Source: Orlajensenia sp037404875
GTDB taxonomy: Bacteria; Actinomycetota; Actinomycetes; Actinomycetales; Microbacteriaceae
Direction of reading: 5' to 3'
Assembly (NCBI RefSeq): GCF_037404875.1
Contig: NZ_JBBELO010000026.1
Location: forward strand, 17,224 to 81,223
DNA length: 64,000 nt
The position numbers and the translations under genes were made by a program. Positions 33,147 through 41,943 of this stretch are shown in pieces. Every line of letters begins with the position of its first letter. The stretch's first letter is position 1. Below the pieces are notes generated by a model that saw nothing but the letters and a program-made list of their open reading frames with translations, had not been told where the DNA came from and searched no databases.

Positions 33147-33542
33147 ATGCCCACCGAGCGCACCCGACGCCTCGCTTCGCAATTCGCCGTAGATCGCGCC
33201 CAACTCGAGAATCGCCGCATCCTCGGAGACGATCTTGCGCAGCCTCGCGACGTGGAGCACTTCGCGTACTTCCCCGATTGCTCCGCACTGGATGCCGCGG
33301 CACGCCAGCTCGAGGGCGCGGGCTTCACGGGATCGATCTTCGCGGCCGGCGGCCGGTTCTCGCTCTGCGCTCGCCGCGTCGACGCCCTCGACGAGGAGAG
33401 CGTGCGCCGATTCGTGCGCGACGTCTGCGAGATCGTCGAGGCCAACGGAGGCGAGTACGACGGCTGGGGTGCTCCCGTCATCGTCGCGCGACGGCCCACC
33501 ATCTCGATTCCGGACTCGCCCGCAGACATCCACTGGAGCTGA
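33147..33542 (+). CDS. RraB-like (RNase E inhibitor family) protein
   Basis: 131 residues. The C-terminal half has the RraB pattern ending in VEANGGEYDGWGAPVIV; EYDGWG is the family hallmark. The middle FAYFPDCSALDAAARQLEGAGFTGSIF matches the first beta-alpha-beta unit. In E. coli RraB binds RNase E and alters mRNA decay; actinobacterial RNase E/G-like enzymes exist, but this interaction is not shown for this branch. GAAGGGAA gives a good ribosome-binding site for ATG 33147. Confidence 0.82.
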   Translation: MPTERTRRLASQFAVDRAQLENRRILGDDLAQPRDVEHFAYFPDCSALDAAARQLEGAGFTGSIFAAGGRFSLCARRVDALDEESVRRFVRDVCEIVEANGGEYDGWGAPVIVARRPTISIPDSPADIHWS

Positions 33543-33574
33543 GCGGGTCCATCCGCAAAGCCGTTCGAGTCGGC

Positions 33575-33721
33575 TCAGGGCGCTGGTGCGCCGCCCTCGG
33601 TCGGCGTGGCCTCCGGAAGCCACCCCTCCAGTTGCTCCTCCTCGGGGGCGAGGGCGGCCTGCTCCTGTTCGCCCTCGTCGGGCGTCTTCTCGGGCTCGCG
33701 GTTCTCGGCATCCGTGCTCAT
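33575..33721 (-). CDS. Small acidic protein
   Basis: 48 residues, very rich in Glu, Pro and Ala (MSTDAENREPEKTPDEGE start), with no hydrophobic segment. On the minus strand TATGGT (33728-33733) lies 6 nt before ATG 33721, matching the leaderless pattern, and GGTGAG could also act as a ribosome-binding site. It lies between the RraB-like gene (convergent) and the MFS gene (same strand, upstream). Function unknown; it could be a spurious frame. Confidence 0.45.
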   Translation of the reverse strand: MSTDAENREPEKTPDEGEQEQAALAPEEEQLEGWLPEATPTEGGAPAP

Positions 33722-33791
33722 GAGCTCACCATACTCAGCGCAGCCCGAGCGCTTCAGGGGCTTGCGCGTCCGCGAGCTGCTGCCCCTGCGA

Positions 33792-35300
33792 TCAGTGGAT
33801 CGCGAGCTCGTCGGGCACGTCCGCCGGCTTGCGGATGAAGAAGGCCGCGGCCACCGCGAACAGCGAGATGATCGCCCCGGCGAAGAACGCCGTGCGCACC
33901 CCGCCGGCGGCCGCCGCATCCGTCGCCACGCCCGCGCCCGTGAGCGTTGCCGTCTGCGTGGCCAGCAGCGTAACGAACAGCGCCGTTCCGGCGGCGCCCG
34001 CCACCTGCTGCACCGTTCCGATCACGGCGCTGCCGTGGGAGTACAGGTGCGGCTGGATGGAGCCGAGACCGGCCGTGAAGAGCGGCGTGAACAGCAATGC
34101 GAGGCCGACGCTCAGGATGACGTGGGCACCGAGCACCATCCACCACGGCGTCGTCTCCGAGAGCATCGTGAGTGCCCAGAGCACTGCGCTCACGATGATC
34201 GTTCCGGGCACCAGGAGCGCGCGGGGGCCGATGCGGTCGTAGAGCCGGCCCACGAGAGGAGCGAGCAGTCCCATGATGAGGCCACCGGGAAGCAGGATGG
34301 CACCGATCTGCCAGGTGGGCAGGTGAAGCACCTGCTGCATGTAGATGGGCAGCACGATGATGGTGCCGAACAGGGCGGCCATCGAGACGGCCATCATGCC
34401 GATGGCGACCGTGAAGTTGCCGGAGGTGAACACCCGCAGGTCGAGCAGGGCCCGATCACGGCGCTGGAGCAGCACTTGGCGCACAATGAAGCCGGCCAGC
34501 GCGAGCGCACCCACCCCGAGGGCGACCCACATCTGCGTCAGCGAGACGGCGGCGTCTGCGGCGCTCTCGCCGGCATCCGCTCCGATGCGGCTGAGGCCGT
34601 AGATGAGGCCGCCGAAGCCGAGCGCCGAGAGCACGATCGAGAAGGCGTCGATGGGCGCGTCGACACGCTCGCCCACGTTCTGCAGGCGGCGGAAGCCGAT
34701 GAGCAGCATGAGGAGTGCGATGGGCAGCACGATCCAGAACATCCACCGCCACGACAGCACCGAGAGCACGATGCCCGAGATGATCGGCCCGATGGCCGGG
34801 GCGACCGAGATGACGATGGAGACGTTGCCCATGGTCTTGCCCCGCTGGGAGGGCGGCACCACGGTCATGAGGGTCGTCATGAGCAGCGGGAACATGATCG
34901 CCGTGCCCGATGCCTGCACGATGCGGGCGCCGAGCAGCACCTCGAAGCCCGGCGCCAGTGCGGCGAGCAGCGTTCCGGCGGAGAACAGCCCCATCGCGGT
35001 GATGAACATCGCCCGGGTGGTGAAACGCTGCAGCAGGAATCCCGTGATCGGGATGATGACGGCCATCGTGAGCATGAACGACGTCGAGAGCCACTGCGCT
35101 GAGCGCGCGTCGATGCCGAGATCGAGCTGGAGCGTCTTGATGGCCACGCTCATGATGGTCTCGTTGAGGATGACGACGAAGGTCGCCACGAGCAGTACCC
35201 AGAGCACGCCGCGTTCGCGCGTCGCCCGGGCCTCGTCGCCGGCCTCGCTCAGTGAGGCCCCGCCGGGAGAGAGGGTGTCGGTGTTGCTGTATTCGGTCAC
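33792..35300 (-). CDS. MFS multidrug exporter, DHA2 (EmrB/QacA) family
   Basis: 502 residues with 14 predicted helices, as usual for DHA2 proton antiporters. Helix 1 has ATFVVILNETIMSVAIKTLQ (the LDxTIVNVALP-like motif D1 with Asn-Glu in place of Leu-Asp), and motif C is ASGTAIMFPLL... / APAIGPIISG. GTG 35300 starts VTEYSNTD. On the minus strand TACACT (35361-35366) may be the -10. No TetR or MarR regulator is adjacent. Confidence 0.9.
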   Translation of the reverse strand: MTEYSNTDTLSPGGASLSEAGDEARATRERGVLWVLLVATFVVILNETIMSVAIKTLQLDLGIDARSAQWLSTSFMLTMAVIIPITGFLLQRFTTRAMFITAMGLFSAGTLLAALAPGFEVLLGARIVQASGTAIMFPLLMTTLMTVVPPSQRGKTMGNVSIVISVAPAIGPIISGIVLSVLSWRWMFWIVLPIALLMLLIGFRRLQNVGERVDAPIDAFSIVLSALGFGGLIYGLSRIGADAGESAADAAVSLTQMWVALGVGALALAGFIVRQVLLQRRDRALLDLRVFTSGNFTVAIGMMAVSMAALFGTIIVLPIYMQQVLHLPTWQIGAILLPGGLIMGLLAPLVGRLYDRIGPRALLVPGTIIVSAVLWALTMLSETTPWWMVLGAHVILSVGLALLFTPLFTAGLGSIQPHLYSHGSAVIGTVQQVAGAAGTALFVTLLATQTATLTGAGVATDAAAAGGVRTAFFAGAIISLFAVAAAFFIRKPADVPDELAIH

Positions 35301-35484
35301 GTGCAGGATCCCCCGATCGTCGGTACCCCGACGCGCTGACGATGTGGATGAAGAGTGGAGAGTGTATTGGGAGAGAACTCGCCGAAGCAGCGCCCCATTC
35401 CCGGGCGACGACGGTTTCTTGCCGGGATTCACGATCACGCTATCGGGACGGGCCGACATGCTGATACGCCGATCGCCCGGAGCG

Positions 35485-35518
35485 GATGCGAACGCATCGG
35501 CGACGCTGTGGGTACAGT
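35485..35518 (+). promoter_or_regulatory. Palindrome and -10 element before the serine hydrolase gene
   Basis: GATGCG-AA-CGCATC (35485-35498) is a perfect 14-bp palindrome lying 14 bp upstream of a possible -10, TACAGT (35513-35518), that is, over the -35 region. The rest of the 264-bp gap 35301-35564 shows only the divergent MFS promoter. Confidence 0.45.
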
Positions 35519-35564
35519 GTGAATCCGCGGCCACCGGTGGTCGCAGGTCGGGAGGGGAGGCAAC

Positions 35565-36167
35565 GTGAGCCTGGTCATGGTTCCGGGGATCGGTGGGTCG
35601 GGCACCGAGCACTGGCAGAGCGTCTGGGAGCGCGGGGATGCCACGGCCATCCGCATCGCCCCGGCCGGTTGGGACGCACCCGATCTGGAGGACTGGCTGA
35701 GGGCCATCGACACGGCCGTCGCCCGCAGCGTCGAGCCGACCGTGCTCGTGGCGCACAGCCTCGGCACCCTCGCGGCGACCGAGTGGCTCCGACGTGGAGG
35801 ACGAGCGGCGGGGGCGTTCCTCGTGGCCGCACCCGATGATCACGCCCCGGCTTTTCCCGCCCGCGAGGCGTCAACGTTCGTCGGCCTCACCCGCGAGCGC
35901 CTTCGGGTTCCGGCTCTTCTCGTGGCCAGCAGCGACGATCCCTATGCCTCTGTCGAGGCGTCGTCGAGCCTGGCGAGCCAGTGGGGTGCCACACTCATCG
36001 TCGCGGGACCGATCGGCCACATCAACAGTGCGAGCGGTCTCGGAGGCTGGCGTCCGGGACGCGACATGCTCACCGCGTTTGTGGCGGCCGTCTCAGCGCC
36101 CGGCGCCGACGAGCGCTTCAACCGACTCAGCGACCGCCTGGGCGACATCGCGCAGGTCGCTCTCTGA
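35565..36167 (+). CDS. Serine hydrolase, RBBP9/YdeN family
   Basis: 200-residue alpha/beta hydrolase. Nucleophile Ser in VAHSLGTLAA, Asp in SSDDPYAS and His in GPIGHINSASGLGGW complete the triad; VPGIGGSGTEHWQ at the N-terminus is the family oxyanion region. Substrates are unknown. GTG 35565 follows a strong GGAGGGGAGG. Its last 75 bases overlap the 3' end of the convergent cysteine desulfurase gene, an unusually long antisense overlap. Confidence 0.92.
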   Translation: MSLVMVPGIGGSGTEHWQSVWERGDATAIRIAPAGWDAPDLEDWLRAIDTAVARSVEPTVLVAHSLGTLAATEWLRRGGRAAGAFLVAAPDDHAPAFPAREASTFVGLTRERLRVPALLVASSDDPYASVEASSSLASQWGATLIVAGPIGHINSASGLGGWRPGRDMLTAFVAAVSAPGADERFNRLSDRLGDIAQVAL

Positions 36168-37235
36168 CGTCGTCGTCGCCAGCGTGAACCGCACCGCTGT
36201 CTGAGCGACCAGGGGCTCGACGCCGATCGCGGTGAGTACGTGCGAGGGTTCGTCGCTGCCCGCCGCGCAGGCCGACCCGCTCGAGCACAGCACGTCCCTG
36301 CGCTCGAGCTCGAGCATCACCGCCTCGCCACTGGTTCCGGGAAAGAGGAACGACGCGCATCCGGGCAGGCGCTGCTGCGGATGCCCGCTGAGCAGGGCCG
36401 TCGGGACGGCGTTCAGCACATCGGCGATCAGACGGTCGCGCAGCGTGCTCACACGGGCGGCTGCCTCCGCGCGTTCGGCCTCGGCGAGGGCGAGAGCGGT
36501 GGCGAAGGCGACGGCACCCGCGACGTTCTCGGTGCCGCTGCGCCGCCCGCGCTCCTGTCCGCCGCCGTGCAGCACCGGCTGCAGGGGGATGCGGCCACGC
36601 ACGACGAGTGCTCCCGTCCCCTTCGGCGCGCCCACCTTGTGCCCGGCGAGGGAGAGTGCGTCGACCCCGAGCGTGTCGATGTCGAGGGCCAGCCAGCCGG
36701 CGGCCTGGACCGCGTCGGTGTGGAAGGGGACTCCGGCCGCGCGAGCGAGCGCGGCGAGTTCCGCGATGGGCTGGAGGGTTCCGATCTCGTTGTTGCCGTA
36801 CTGCACGCTCACCAGCGTGGTGTCGGGCCGGAGCACGGCCGCGAGCTCCTCGGGCGAGACGCGACCCGTCGCATCCGGAGCGAGCATGCTCACCTCGAAG
36901 CCGTGCTCGGTGCGCAGGTACTCCACGCTCTCGAGCACCGCCTCGTGCTCGAGTGGCGTCGTGATGATGTGCCGGCCGCGGCCAGACGCGAGGGCGATGC
37001 CCTTGACGGCGAGGTTGTCGGCCTCCGTGCCGCCGGAGGTGAACACGACGTCGCCGGCCCGCGCGCCTGTCACCCGCGCCACGGCGGCGCGCGCGGCCGC
37101 GAGGGCCTCGGCCGCGACCTCGCCGAGCCGGTGGTGGCTGGAGGCGTTGCCGAACTCGCCGGTCAGGTAGGGCCACATGGCCTCGATGGCCTCGCGCCGC
37201 ACCGGGGTGCTCGCCGCATTGTCGAGGTAGATCAC
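36093..37235 (-). CDS. Cysteine desulfurase (NifS/IscS family)
   Basis: 380 residues, PLP-dependent; takes sulfur from cysteine for Fe-S assembly. LDNAASTPVRREAIEAM at the N-terminus, TSGGTEADNLAV, the PLP lysine in SLAGHKVGAPKG, and the persulfide Cys in VLCSSGSAC. The start overlaps the nadC stop (ATGA), making it the last gene of the nrtR-nadABC operon. Its likely task here is to supply the [4Fe-4S] cluster of NadA, as for the NifS-like desulfurases found beside nad genes in other bacteria. Confidence 0.93.
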   Translation of the reverse strand: MIYLDNAASTPVRREAIEAMWPYLTGEFGNASSHHRLGEVAAEALAAARAAVARVTGARAGDVVFTSGGTEADNLAVKGIALASGRGRHIITTPLEHEAVLESVEYLRTEHGFEVSMLAPDATGRVSPEELAAVLRPDTTLVSVQYGNNEIGTLQPIAELAALARAAGVPFHTDAVQAAGWLALDIDTLGVDALSLAGHKVGAPKGTGALVVRGRIPLQPVLHGGGQERGRRSGTENVAGAVAFATALALAEAERAEAAARVSTLRDRLIADVLNAVPTALLSGHPQQRLPGCASFLFPGTSGEAVMLELERRDVLCSSGSACAAGSDEPSHVLTAIGVEPLVAQTAVRFTLATTTSESDLRDVAQAVAESVEALVGAGR

Positions 37236-38095
37236 GGCAACGCCTGCACGACGACGTCGAGGCCGAGGTCGAGCGAGCGCACCGAGTGCGTCAGCGCGCC
37301 GACCGAGATGACGTCGACGCCGGTCTCGGCGAGAGCCCGCACGGTGTCGAGGCTGACGCCGCCACTGGCCTCCACCACGGCGCGCCCCGCGACGAGGGCG
37401 ACGCCCTCGACGAGCTGTTCGGCAGTGAAGTTGTCGAGCATGATGGTGCCGACGACTCCCGAGGCCAGAACGGGCTCGATCTGGTCGATCCGATCGACCT
37501 CGACCTCGATGTGCGTCGTGTGCGAGAGGCGGGCGGCCACGGCGTGCAGCGCCTCCGTCACGCTGAGCCCGCCCGCGGTGAGCACGGCCAGGTGGTTGTC
37601 CTTCGCCATGACCGCGTCGCTCAGGGAGTGGCGGTGGTTGCGGCCGCCGCCGTCGATGACGGCCGCCCGCTCCAACGCGCGCAGCCCGGGAGTCGTCTTG
37701 CGGGTGTCGACGATGCGTGCCTGCGTTCCCTGCACGGCGGCGACGTACCGGCTCGTCAGGGTCGCGATGCCCGACATCCTCTGAACGAAGTTGAGGCCGA
37801 TGCGCTCGGCCTGCAGGATGCCGCGGGCGGGCCCGCTGACCTCGGCGAGCACGTCACCCGCCTCGAAGGCGGCGCCGTCGGGCACGCGCTGCGAGAGCGC
37901 GATGCGGCCGTCCGTCAGGCGGAAGGCCGCCGCGAAGAGCGCGCTTCCGCTGAAGACGCCGGGTTCCCGCGCGACGAGGTGGGCGGTCGCGCTCGCCTCG
38001 GCGGGGATGAGGGCCTCGCTCGTGATGTCGCCCCATGGGGCGTCCTCCTCGAGAGCGGCGGAGACGATCCGGTCGATCGCGGCGGGGTTCAGCAT
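37232..38095 (-). CDS. nadC: Nicotinate-nucleotide diphosphorylase (carboxylating)
   Basis: 287 residues; converts quinolinate and PRPP to nicotinate mononucleotide and CO2. Conserved blocks: LLxEDAPWGDITSEAL-like start, ERIGLNFVQRMSGIATLT, DTRKTTPGLRALER (PRPP and quinolinate contacts), GGGRNHRHSLSD and EASGGVSLDTVRALAETGVDVISVGALTHS. ATG 38095 overlaps the nadB stop by 7 bases, so translation is coupled. Confidence 0.96.
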   Translation of the reverse strand: MLNPAAIDRIVSAALEEDAPWGDITSEALIPAEASATAHLVAREPGVFSGSALFAAAFRLTDGRIALSQRVPDGAAFEAGDVLAEVSGPARGILQAERIGLNFVQRMSGIATLTSRYVAAVQGTQARIVDTRKTTPGLRALERAAVIDGGGRNHRHSLSDAVMAKDNHLAVLTAGGLSVTEALHAVAARLSHTTHIEVEVDRIDQIEPVLASGVVGTIMLDNFTAEQLVEGVALVAGRAVVEASGGVSLDTVRALAETGVDVISVGALTHSVRSLDLGLDVVVQALP

Positions 38096-39654
38096 GCGAT
38101 GGCGTCCTCTCTCGCGGGCACGCGGCCGGCAAGCCCGGGGTCCGCGCTCGGGAAGTCGGCGCGGAAGTGCGCACCGCGCGACTCCTCCCGGGCGAGTGCG
38201 GCGCGCGCGACGAGTCGTGCCACGTCGAGCAGGTTGGCTGTCTCGGCGACGGCCGCCGCGCATCCCGCAGCGGTGTCGGGCCGCTCGAGCGCGTCGAGGC
38301 GCTCGACGGCGGCGCGGAGGCGATCGCCGGTGCGCAAGACGCCGACGTTCTCCCACATGATCGCCTGGATCTCGGACCGAAGGCTGCCGTGCGAGTCGGC
38401 GGAGTTCGGATGCGACGCGCCGGGTTCAGGCGCCGCGGCATCGGCGTGGCGGCCGTCGGCTCCGCTGATCGGCACCGGCGCACGAGTGGGGAGCGCCCGC
38501 ACGGCCCGGTCGGCGAAGACAGCGGCCTCGAGGAGTGAGTTGGATGCCAGCCGGTTCGCACCGTGCACGCCCGTGCAGGCGCACTCACCGATCGCGAACA
38601 GACCGGCCAGGGAGGTTGCGCCGTCGAGATCGGTGGCGATGCCGCCCATCCAGTAGTGCGCCGCGGGCGAGACGGGCACCGGCGACGACGCCCAGTCGTA
38701 GCCCGCGGCGCGCGTCGCAGCGGTGATCGTGGGGAAGCGGTGCTCGAGTTCCGTGCGGCCGATGGCCGTCGCATCCAGTCGCACCGGAACACCGCCCTGT
38801 GCCGCCATCTCGACGGCGATCGCTCGCGCCACGACGTCGCGCGGGGCGAGCTCCGCGAGCGGATGCACGTCGAGCATGAAGCGCTCGCCGCGCTCGTTCA
38901 CGAGCACGGCTCCTTCTCCACGGACCGCCTCGGAGACGAGCGGGGTGCCGGGGATGGCGAGAGCGGTGGGATGGAACTGCACGAACTCGAGATCGGCCAG
39001 TTGCGCTCCCGCGCGCCAGGCCGCCGCGACTCCGTCGGCGGTGGCCACCGCAGGGTTGGTCGTGTGGGCGTAGAGCTGGCCGGCGCCTCCGGTGGCGAGG
39101 ATCACGGCATCGGCGAACACGTCGAACCTGGTCGGCACCTCGGCCGAGGTCGGGAGCAGGGTGGCGCCCGTGACGGCGCCCGCCGCATCCGTCAGCAGGT
39201 CGAGGAGCATCGTGTGCTCGAAGATCTGCACGGCACGCGCGCGAACGGATGCGATCAGCGCCTGCTCGATGGCGGCACCCGTCGCATCGCCGCCGGCGTG
39301 CAGCACCCGCGCACGCACGTGGGCGGCCTCCAAGCCGCGGGCCAGTGCCGCGCCGTCGGAGTCGAAGCGCACGCCGAAACGGATGAGGTCGCGAACGCGC
39401 GCCGGCCCCTCGTCCACGAGCACGCGCACGGCGTTCACGTCGCAGATGCCGTCGCCGGCCGCGAGGGTGTCGAGCATGTGGCTGTCGGTGGAGTCATCCG
39501 GAAAGAGGGCGGCCGCGATGCCGCCCTGGGCGTACGCCGTGTTGCTCGCGGCCAGCGCGCCCTTGGTCACGAGCTGGACCTCGTGGCCGGCATCCGCGGC
39601 GCGCACCGCGGCGAACAGCCCGGCGAGGCCGCTGCCGATGACGAGCACGCGCAT
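38089..39654 (-). CDS. nadB: L-aspartate oxidase
   Basis: 521 residues; FAD enzyme that oxidises L-aspartate to iminoaspartate for NadA. N-terminal dinucleotide fold MRVLVIGSGLAGLFAAVRAA, GGIAAALFPDDSTDSH, the substrate region EFVQFHPTAL and RGEGAVLVNERGERFM, and CTGVHGANRLASNSLLEA near 370. An Ala/Pro/His-rich insertion (about 400-425) precedes the C-terminal helical domain. It begins 2 nt after the nadA stop. Confidence 0.96.
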   Translation of the reverse strand: MRVLVIGSGLAGLFAAVRAADAGHEVQLVTKGALAASNTAYAQGGIAAALFPDDSTDSHMLDTLAAGDGICDVNAVRVLVDEGPARVRDLIRFGVRFDSDGAALARGLEAAHVRARVLHAGGDATGAAIEQALIASVRARAVQIFEHTMLLDLLTDAAGAVTGATLLPTSAEVPTRFDVFADAVILATGGAGQLYAHTTNPAVATADGVAAAWRAGAQLADLEFVQFHPTALAIPGTPLVSEAVRGEGAVLVNERGERFMLDVHPLAELAPRDVVARAIAVEMAAQGGVPVRLDATAIGRTELEHRFPTITAATRAAGYDWASSPVPVSPAAHYWMGGIATDLDGATSLAGLFAIGECACTGVHGANRLASNSLLEAAVFADRAVRALPTRAPVPISGADGRHADAAAPEPGASHPNSADSHGSLRSEIQAIMWENVGVLRTGDRLRAAVERLDALERPDTAAGCAAAVAETANLLDVARLVARAALAREESRGAHFRADFPSADPGLAGRVPAREDAIAC

Positions 39655-39656
39655 GA

Positions 39657-40988
39657 TCAGGCCCCCGCCAGCGCAGCCACGGGGCCGACCGGAGGCTTGG
39701 CGGCCAGCATCCGCTCGAGGGCGACGCGCGCGGGCTCCGCGACGTCGGCGGCCACGGTGATGCGGTTGACGACCTCGCCGTGCACGAGTGATTCGAGCAC
39801 CCACGCGAGGTAGCCCGGGTGGATGCGGTACATCGTCGAGCAGGGGCAGATCACCGGATCGAGGCAGAAGATGGTGTGCTGGGGGTACTGGGCGGCGAGG
39901 CGCTGCACGAGGTTGATCTCGGTGCCGATCGCGAAGGTCGAGCCATCGGGAGCCGCGGCGATCGCCTTGGTGATGTAGTCGGTCGAGCCGTACTCGTCGG
40001 CCGCGTCGACGACGGCCATCGGGCACTCGGGGTGCACGATCACGCGAACGCCCGGGTGGTCGATGCGCGCCCGCGCGATCTGGTCGACGGTGAAGCGCTT
40101 GTGCACGCTGCAGAAACCGTGCCACAGGATGACGCGGGCGTCGTTGAGCGCAGCCGCGTCGTTGCCGCCGAGGGGGCGGCGCGGGTTCCACATCGGCATC
40201 CGCTCGAGCGGAACGCCCATGGCCTTGGCCGTGTTGCGGCCGAGGTGCTGGTCGGGGAAGAACAGCACCCGCTGACCGCGTTCGAAGGCCCACTCGAGCA
40301 CCGTCTCGGCGTTCGAGGAGGTGCAGACGATGCCGCCGTGCTCTCCGCAGAAGCCCTTGAGCGCCGCGGACGAGTTCATGTAGGTGACGGGGATGACCGG
40401 AACCCGGCCCTCGGCATCCGGCTCGGTCCCGTAGAGGTCCTCCAGCGCCTCCCAGCACTCCTGCACGGAGTCGATGTCGGCCATGTCGGCCATCGAGCAG
40501 CCCGCGGCGAGGTTCGGCAGGATGACCGCCTGCTCGGGCGCGGAGAGCACGTCGGCGGTCTCGGCCATGAAGTGCACGCCGCAGAAGATGATCGCCTCGG
40601 CGTCCGGCTTCGCCTGTGCCGCCTTGGCGAGCTGGAAGGAGTCCCCGACGAAGTCGGCGTACTGCACGACCTCGTCGCGCTGGTAGAAGTGCCCCAGAAT
40701 GACGGCCCGGTCACCGAGCGTCTTCTTGGCCGCGCGGATGCGCACGTCGAGCTCGAGTCCGGATGCCGCGCGGTACTCCCGCGGCAGCTCGCCCTGGCGC
40801 GGCGACCCGACCGGAATCACGTCGCCCATCGACGAACCCGGCCCATAGCCCGGCGCGCCGCGATCGAACTCCCACGGGCCCTTCGCGAGCTCGGGCGTGC
40901 ACGTGCTGCCCGTCGACGTTCCGCCCTCGACCGATCGGATGACGAAGTCGACGGAGGCGGGCACGGGGCGGGTCTCGATGATGCTCAC
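39657..40988 (-). CDS. nadA: Quinolinate synthase
   Basis: 443 residues; condenses iminoaspartate with DHAP to quinolinate using a [4Fe-4S] cluster. Motifs: AVILGHFYQRDEVVQYADFVGDS, FCGVHFMAETADVL (first cluster Cys), CTSSNAETVLEWAF, HPECPMAVVDAADEYGSTDYI and LDPVICPCSTMYRIHP. The N-terminal extension of about 75 residues is typical of actinobacterial NadA. Its ATG overlaps the stop of the NUDIX regulator gene (ATGA). Confidence 0.96.
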   Translation of the reverse strand: MSIIETRPVPASVDFVIRSVEGGTSTGSTCTPELAKGPWEFDRGAPGYGPGSSMGDVIPVGSPRQGELPREYRAASGLELDVRIRAAKKTLGDRAVILGHFYQRDEVVQYADFVGDSFQLAKAAQAKPDAEAIIFCGVHFMAETADVLSAPEQAVILPNLAAGCSMADMADIDSVQECWEALEDLYGTEPDAEGRVPVIPVTYMNSSAALKGFCGEHGGIVCTSSNAETVLEWAFERGQRVLFFPDQHLGRNTAKAMGVPLERMPMWNPRRPLGGNDAAALNDARVILWHGFCSVHKRFTVDQIARARIDHPGVRVIVHPECPMAVVDAADEYGSTDYITKAIAAAPDGSTFAIGTEINLVQRLAAQYPQHTIFCLDPVICPCSTMYRIHPGYLAWVLESLVHGEVVNRITVAADVAEPARVALERMLAAKPPVGPVAALAGA

Positions 40989-41767
40989 TGCTGTTCTCCT
41001 GTTCGGGTGACGCGTTCGCGGCCGAGGGGTCCCCGGTCGGCGAGGTCGACGGATGCCTCGTAGCGGTAGAGCCGCGCGGGGCGGTGGCGGGTGCCGGACT
41101 GCAGCTCGCCGGTCGGCACGACGGTTCCCGACGCCTCGACCGTGCGACGGAAGTTCGCGGGGTCCAGGGTGCGCTGCAGCACGGCTTCGTGCACCTCGCG
41201 CAGTTCGGCCAGCGTGAACGTCTCACCGAGGAAGGCGTGGGCGATGCGGGCGTACTCGACCTTCGTGCGCAGCCGCCAGAGCGCGTACTCGACGATGCGA
41301 TTGTGATCGAAGGCCAGGGCGGGCAGCTGGTCGGCGGCGAACCAGCGCACGTTCTCGCCGACGGCGGCGCGCTCCGCCTCGGAGGACTGCACGAGTGCCC
41401 AGTACACGACCGAGATCACGCGGCGGCCGGGGGAGCGGCCGAGGTCGCCGAAGGTGTACAGCTGCTCGAGGTAGGTGGGCGCCAGCCCCGTTGTCTCGCC
41501 GAGCGTGCGGGCGGCGGCGGTCACGAGCTCCTCATCGGTGGGCAGCCACCCGCCCGGAAGCGCCCAGAGGTTCTGCTGCGGCTGACGGATGCGGCGCACG
41601 AGCGGCGTCCAGAGCGTCATCCGGCCGGTGGCCTCGTCAGGTCGGAGCGCGAAGATGACCGTCGAGACAGCGAGGGCCGCACCCGTGCCGGCTTCGGGTG
41701 CCCGTTCAGGCCCCGTCTGCGCTGCGCTCATGCTCGCGATCCGATCGTTCAGCCGAGTAATGGTCAT
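40985..41767 (-). CDS. nrtR: NrtR-type NUDIX-related regulator of NAD synthesis
   Basis: 260 residues. The N-terminal NUDIX fold (about 30-165) has a degenerate box, GGWLPTDEELVTAAARTLGETTGL: two catalytic Glu of REUxEExGU are replaced by Thr, so hydrolysis is unlikely. The C-terminal part (about 165-245) has the winged-helix outline AHAFLGETFTLAELREVHEAVLQRTLDPANFRRTVEASGTV typical of NrtR, which binds DNA and senses ADP-ribose or related NAD intermediates. First gene of the nad operon. A second possible start is the ATG at about 41731 (MSAAQTG). Confidence 0.88.
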   Translation of the reverse strand: MTITRLNDRIASMSAAQTGPERAPEAGTGAALAVSTVIFALRPDEATGRMTLWTPLVRRIRQPQQNLWALPGGWLPTDEELVTAAARTLGETTGLAPTYLEQLYTFGDLGRSPGRRVISVVYWALVQSSEAERAAVGENVRWFAADQLPALAFDHNRIVEYALWRLRTKVEYARIAHAFLGETFTLAELREVHEAVLQRTLDPANFRRTVEASGTVVPTGELQSGTRHRPARLYRYEASVDLADRGPLGRERVTRTGEQQ

Positions 41768-41801
41768 GATGACCGTAACTCGAGGCTCACCTTACAGTCA
41801 A
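41766..41801 (-). promoter_or_regulatory. Promoter of nrtR-nad operon with candidate NrtR operator
   Basis: On the minus strand, -35 TTGACT (41796-41801), 17-bp spacer, -10 TTACGG (41773-41778). Next to the -10 and over the start codon is the near-palindrome GGTCATCATGACC, which contains GTCATCATGAC, a fit to the GT-N7-AC core reported for NrtR sites. The ATG at 41767 lies inside it. Confidence 0.55.
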
Positions 41802-41943
41802 TCCGACCAGAACTCCAAACCGAGGGCGTGTCGGTTACACCGCGGAGAGGGGTTGCGCCAGGCCTCCCGCCGTGGGGCCGAATGCACTTGAATGGTGGGA
41901 GAGCCTGGGGCCGGTCCCGGGCGACGGCAGAGCGGGTGATGTG

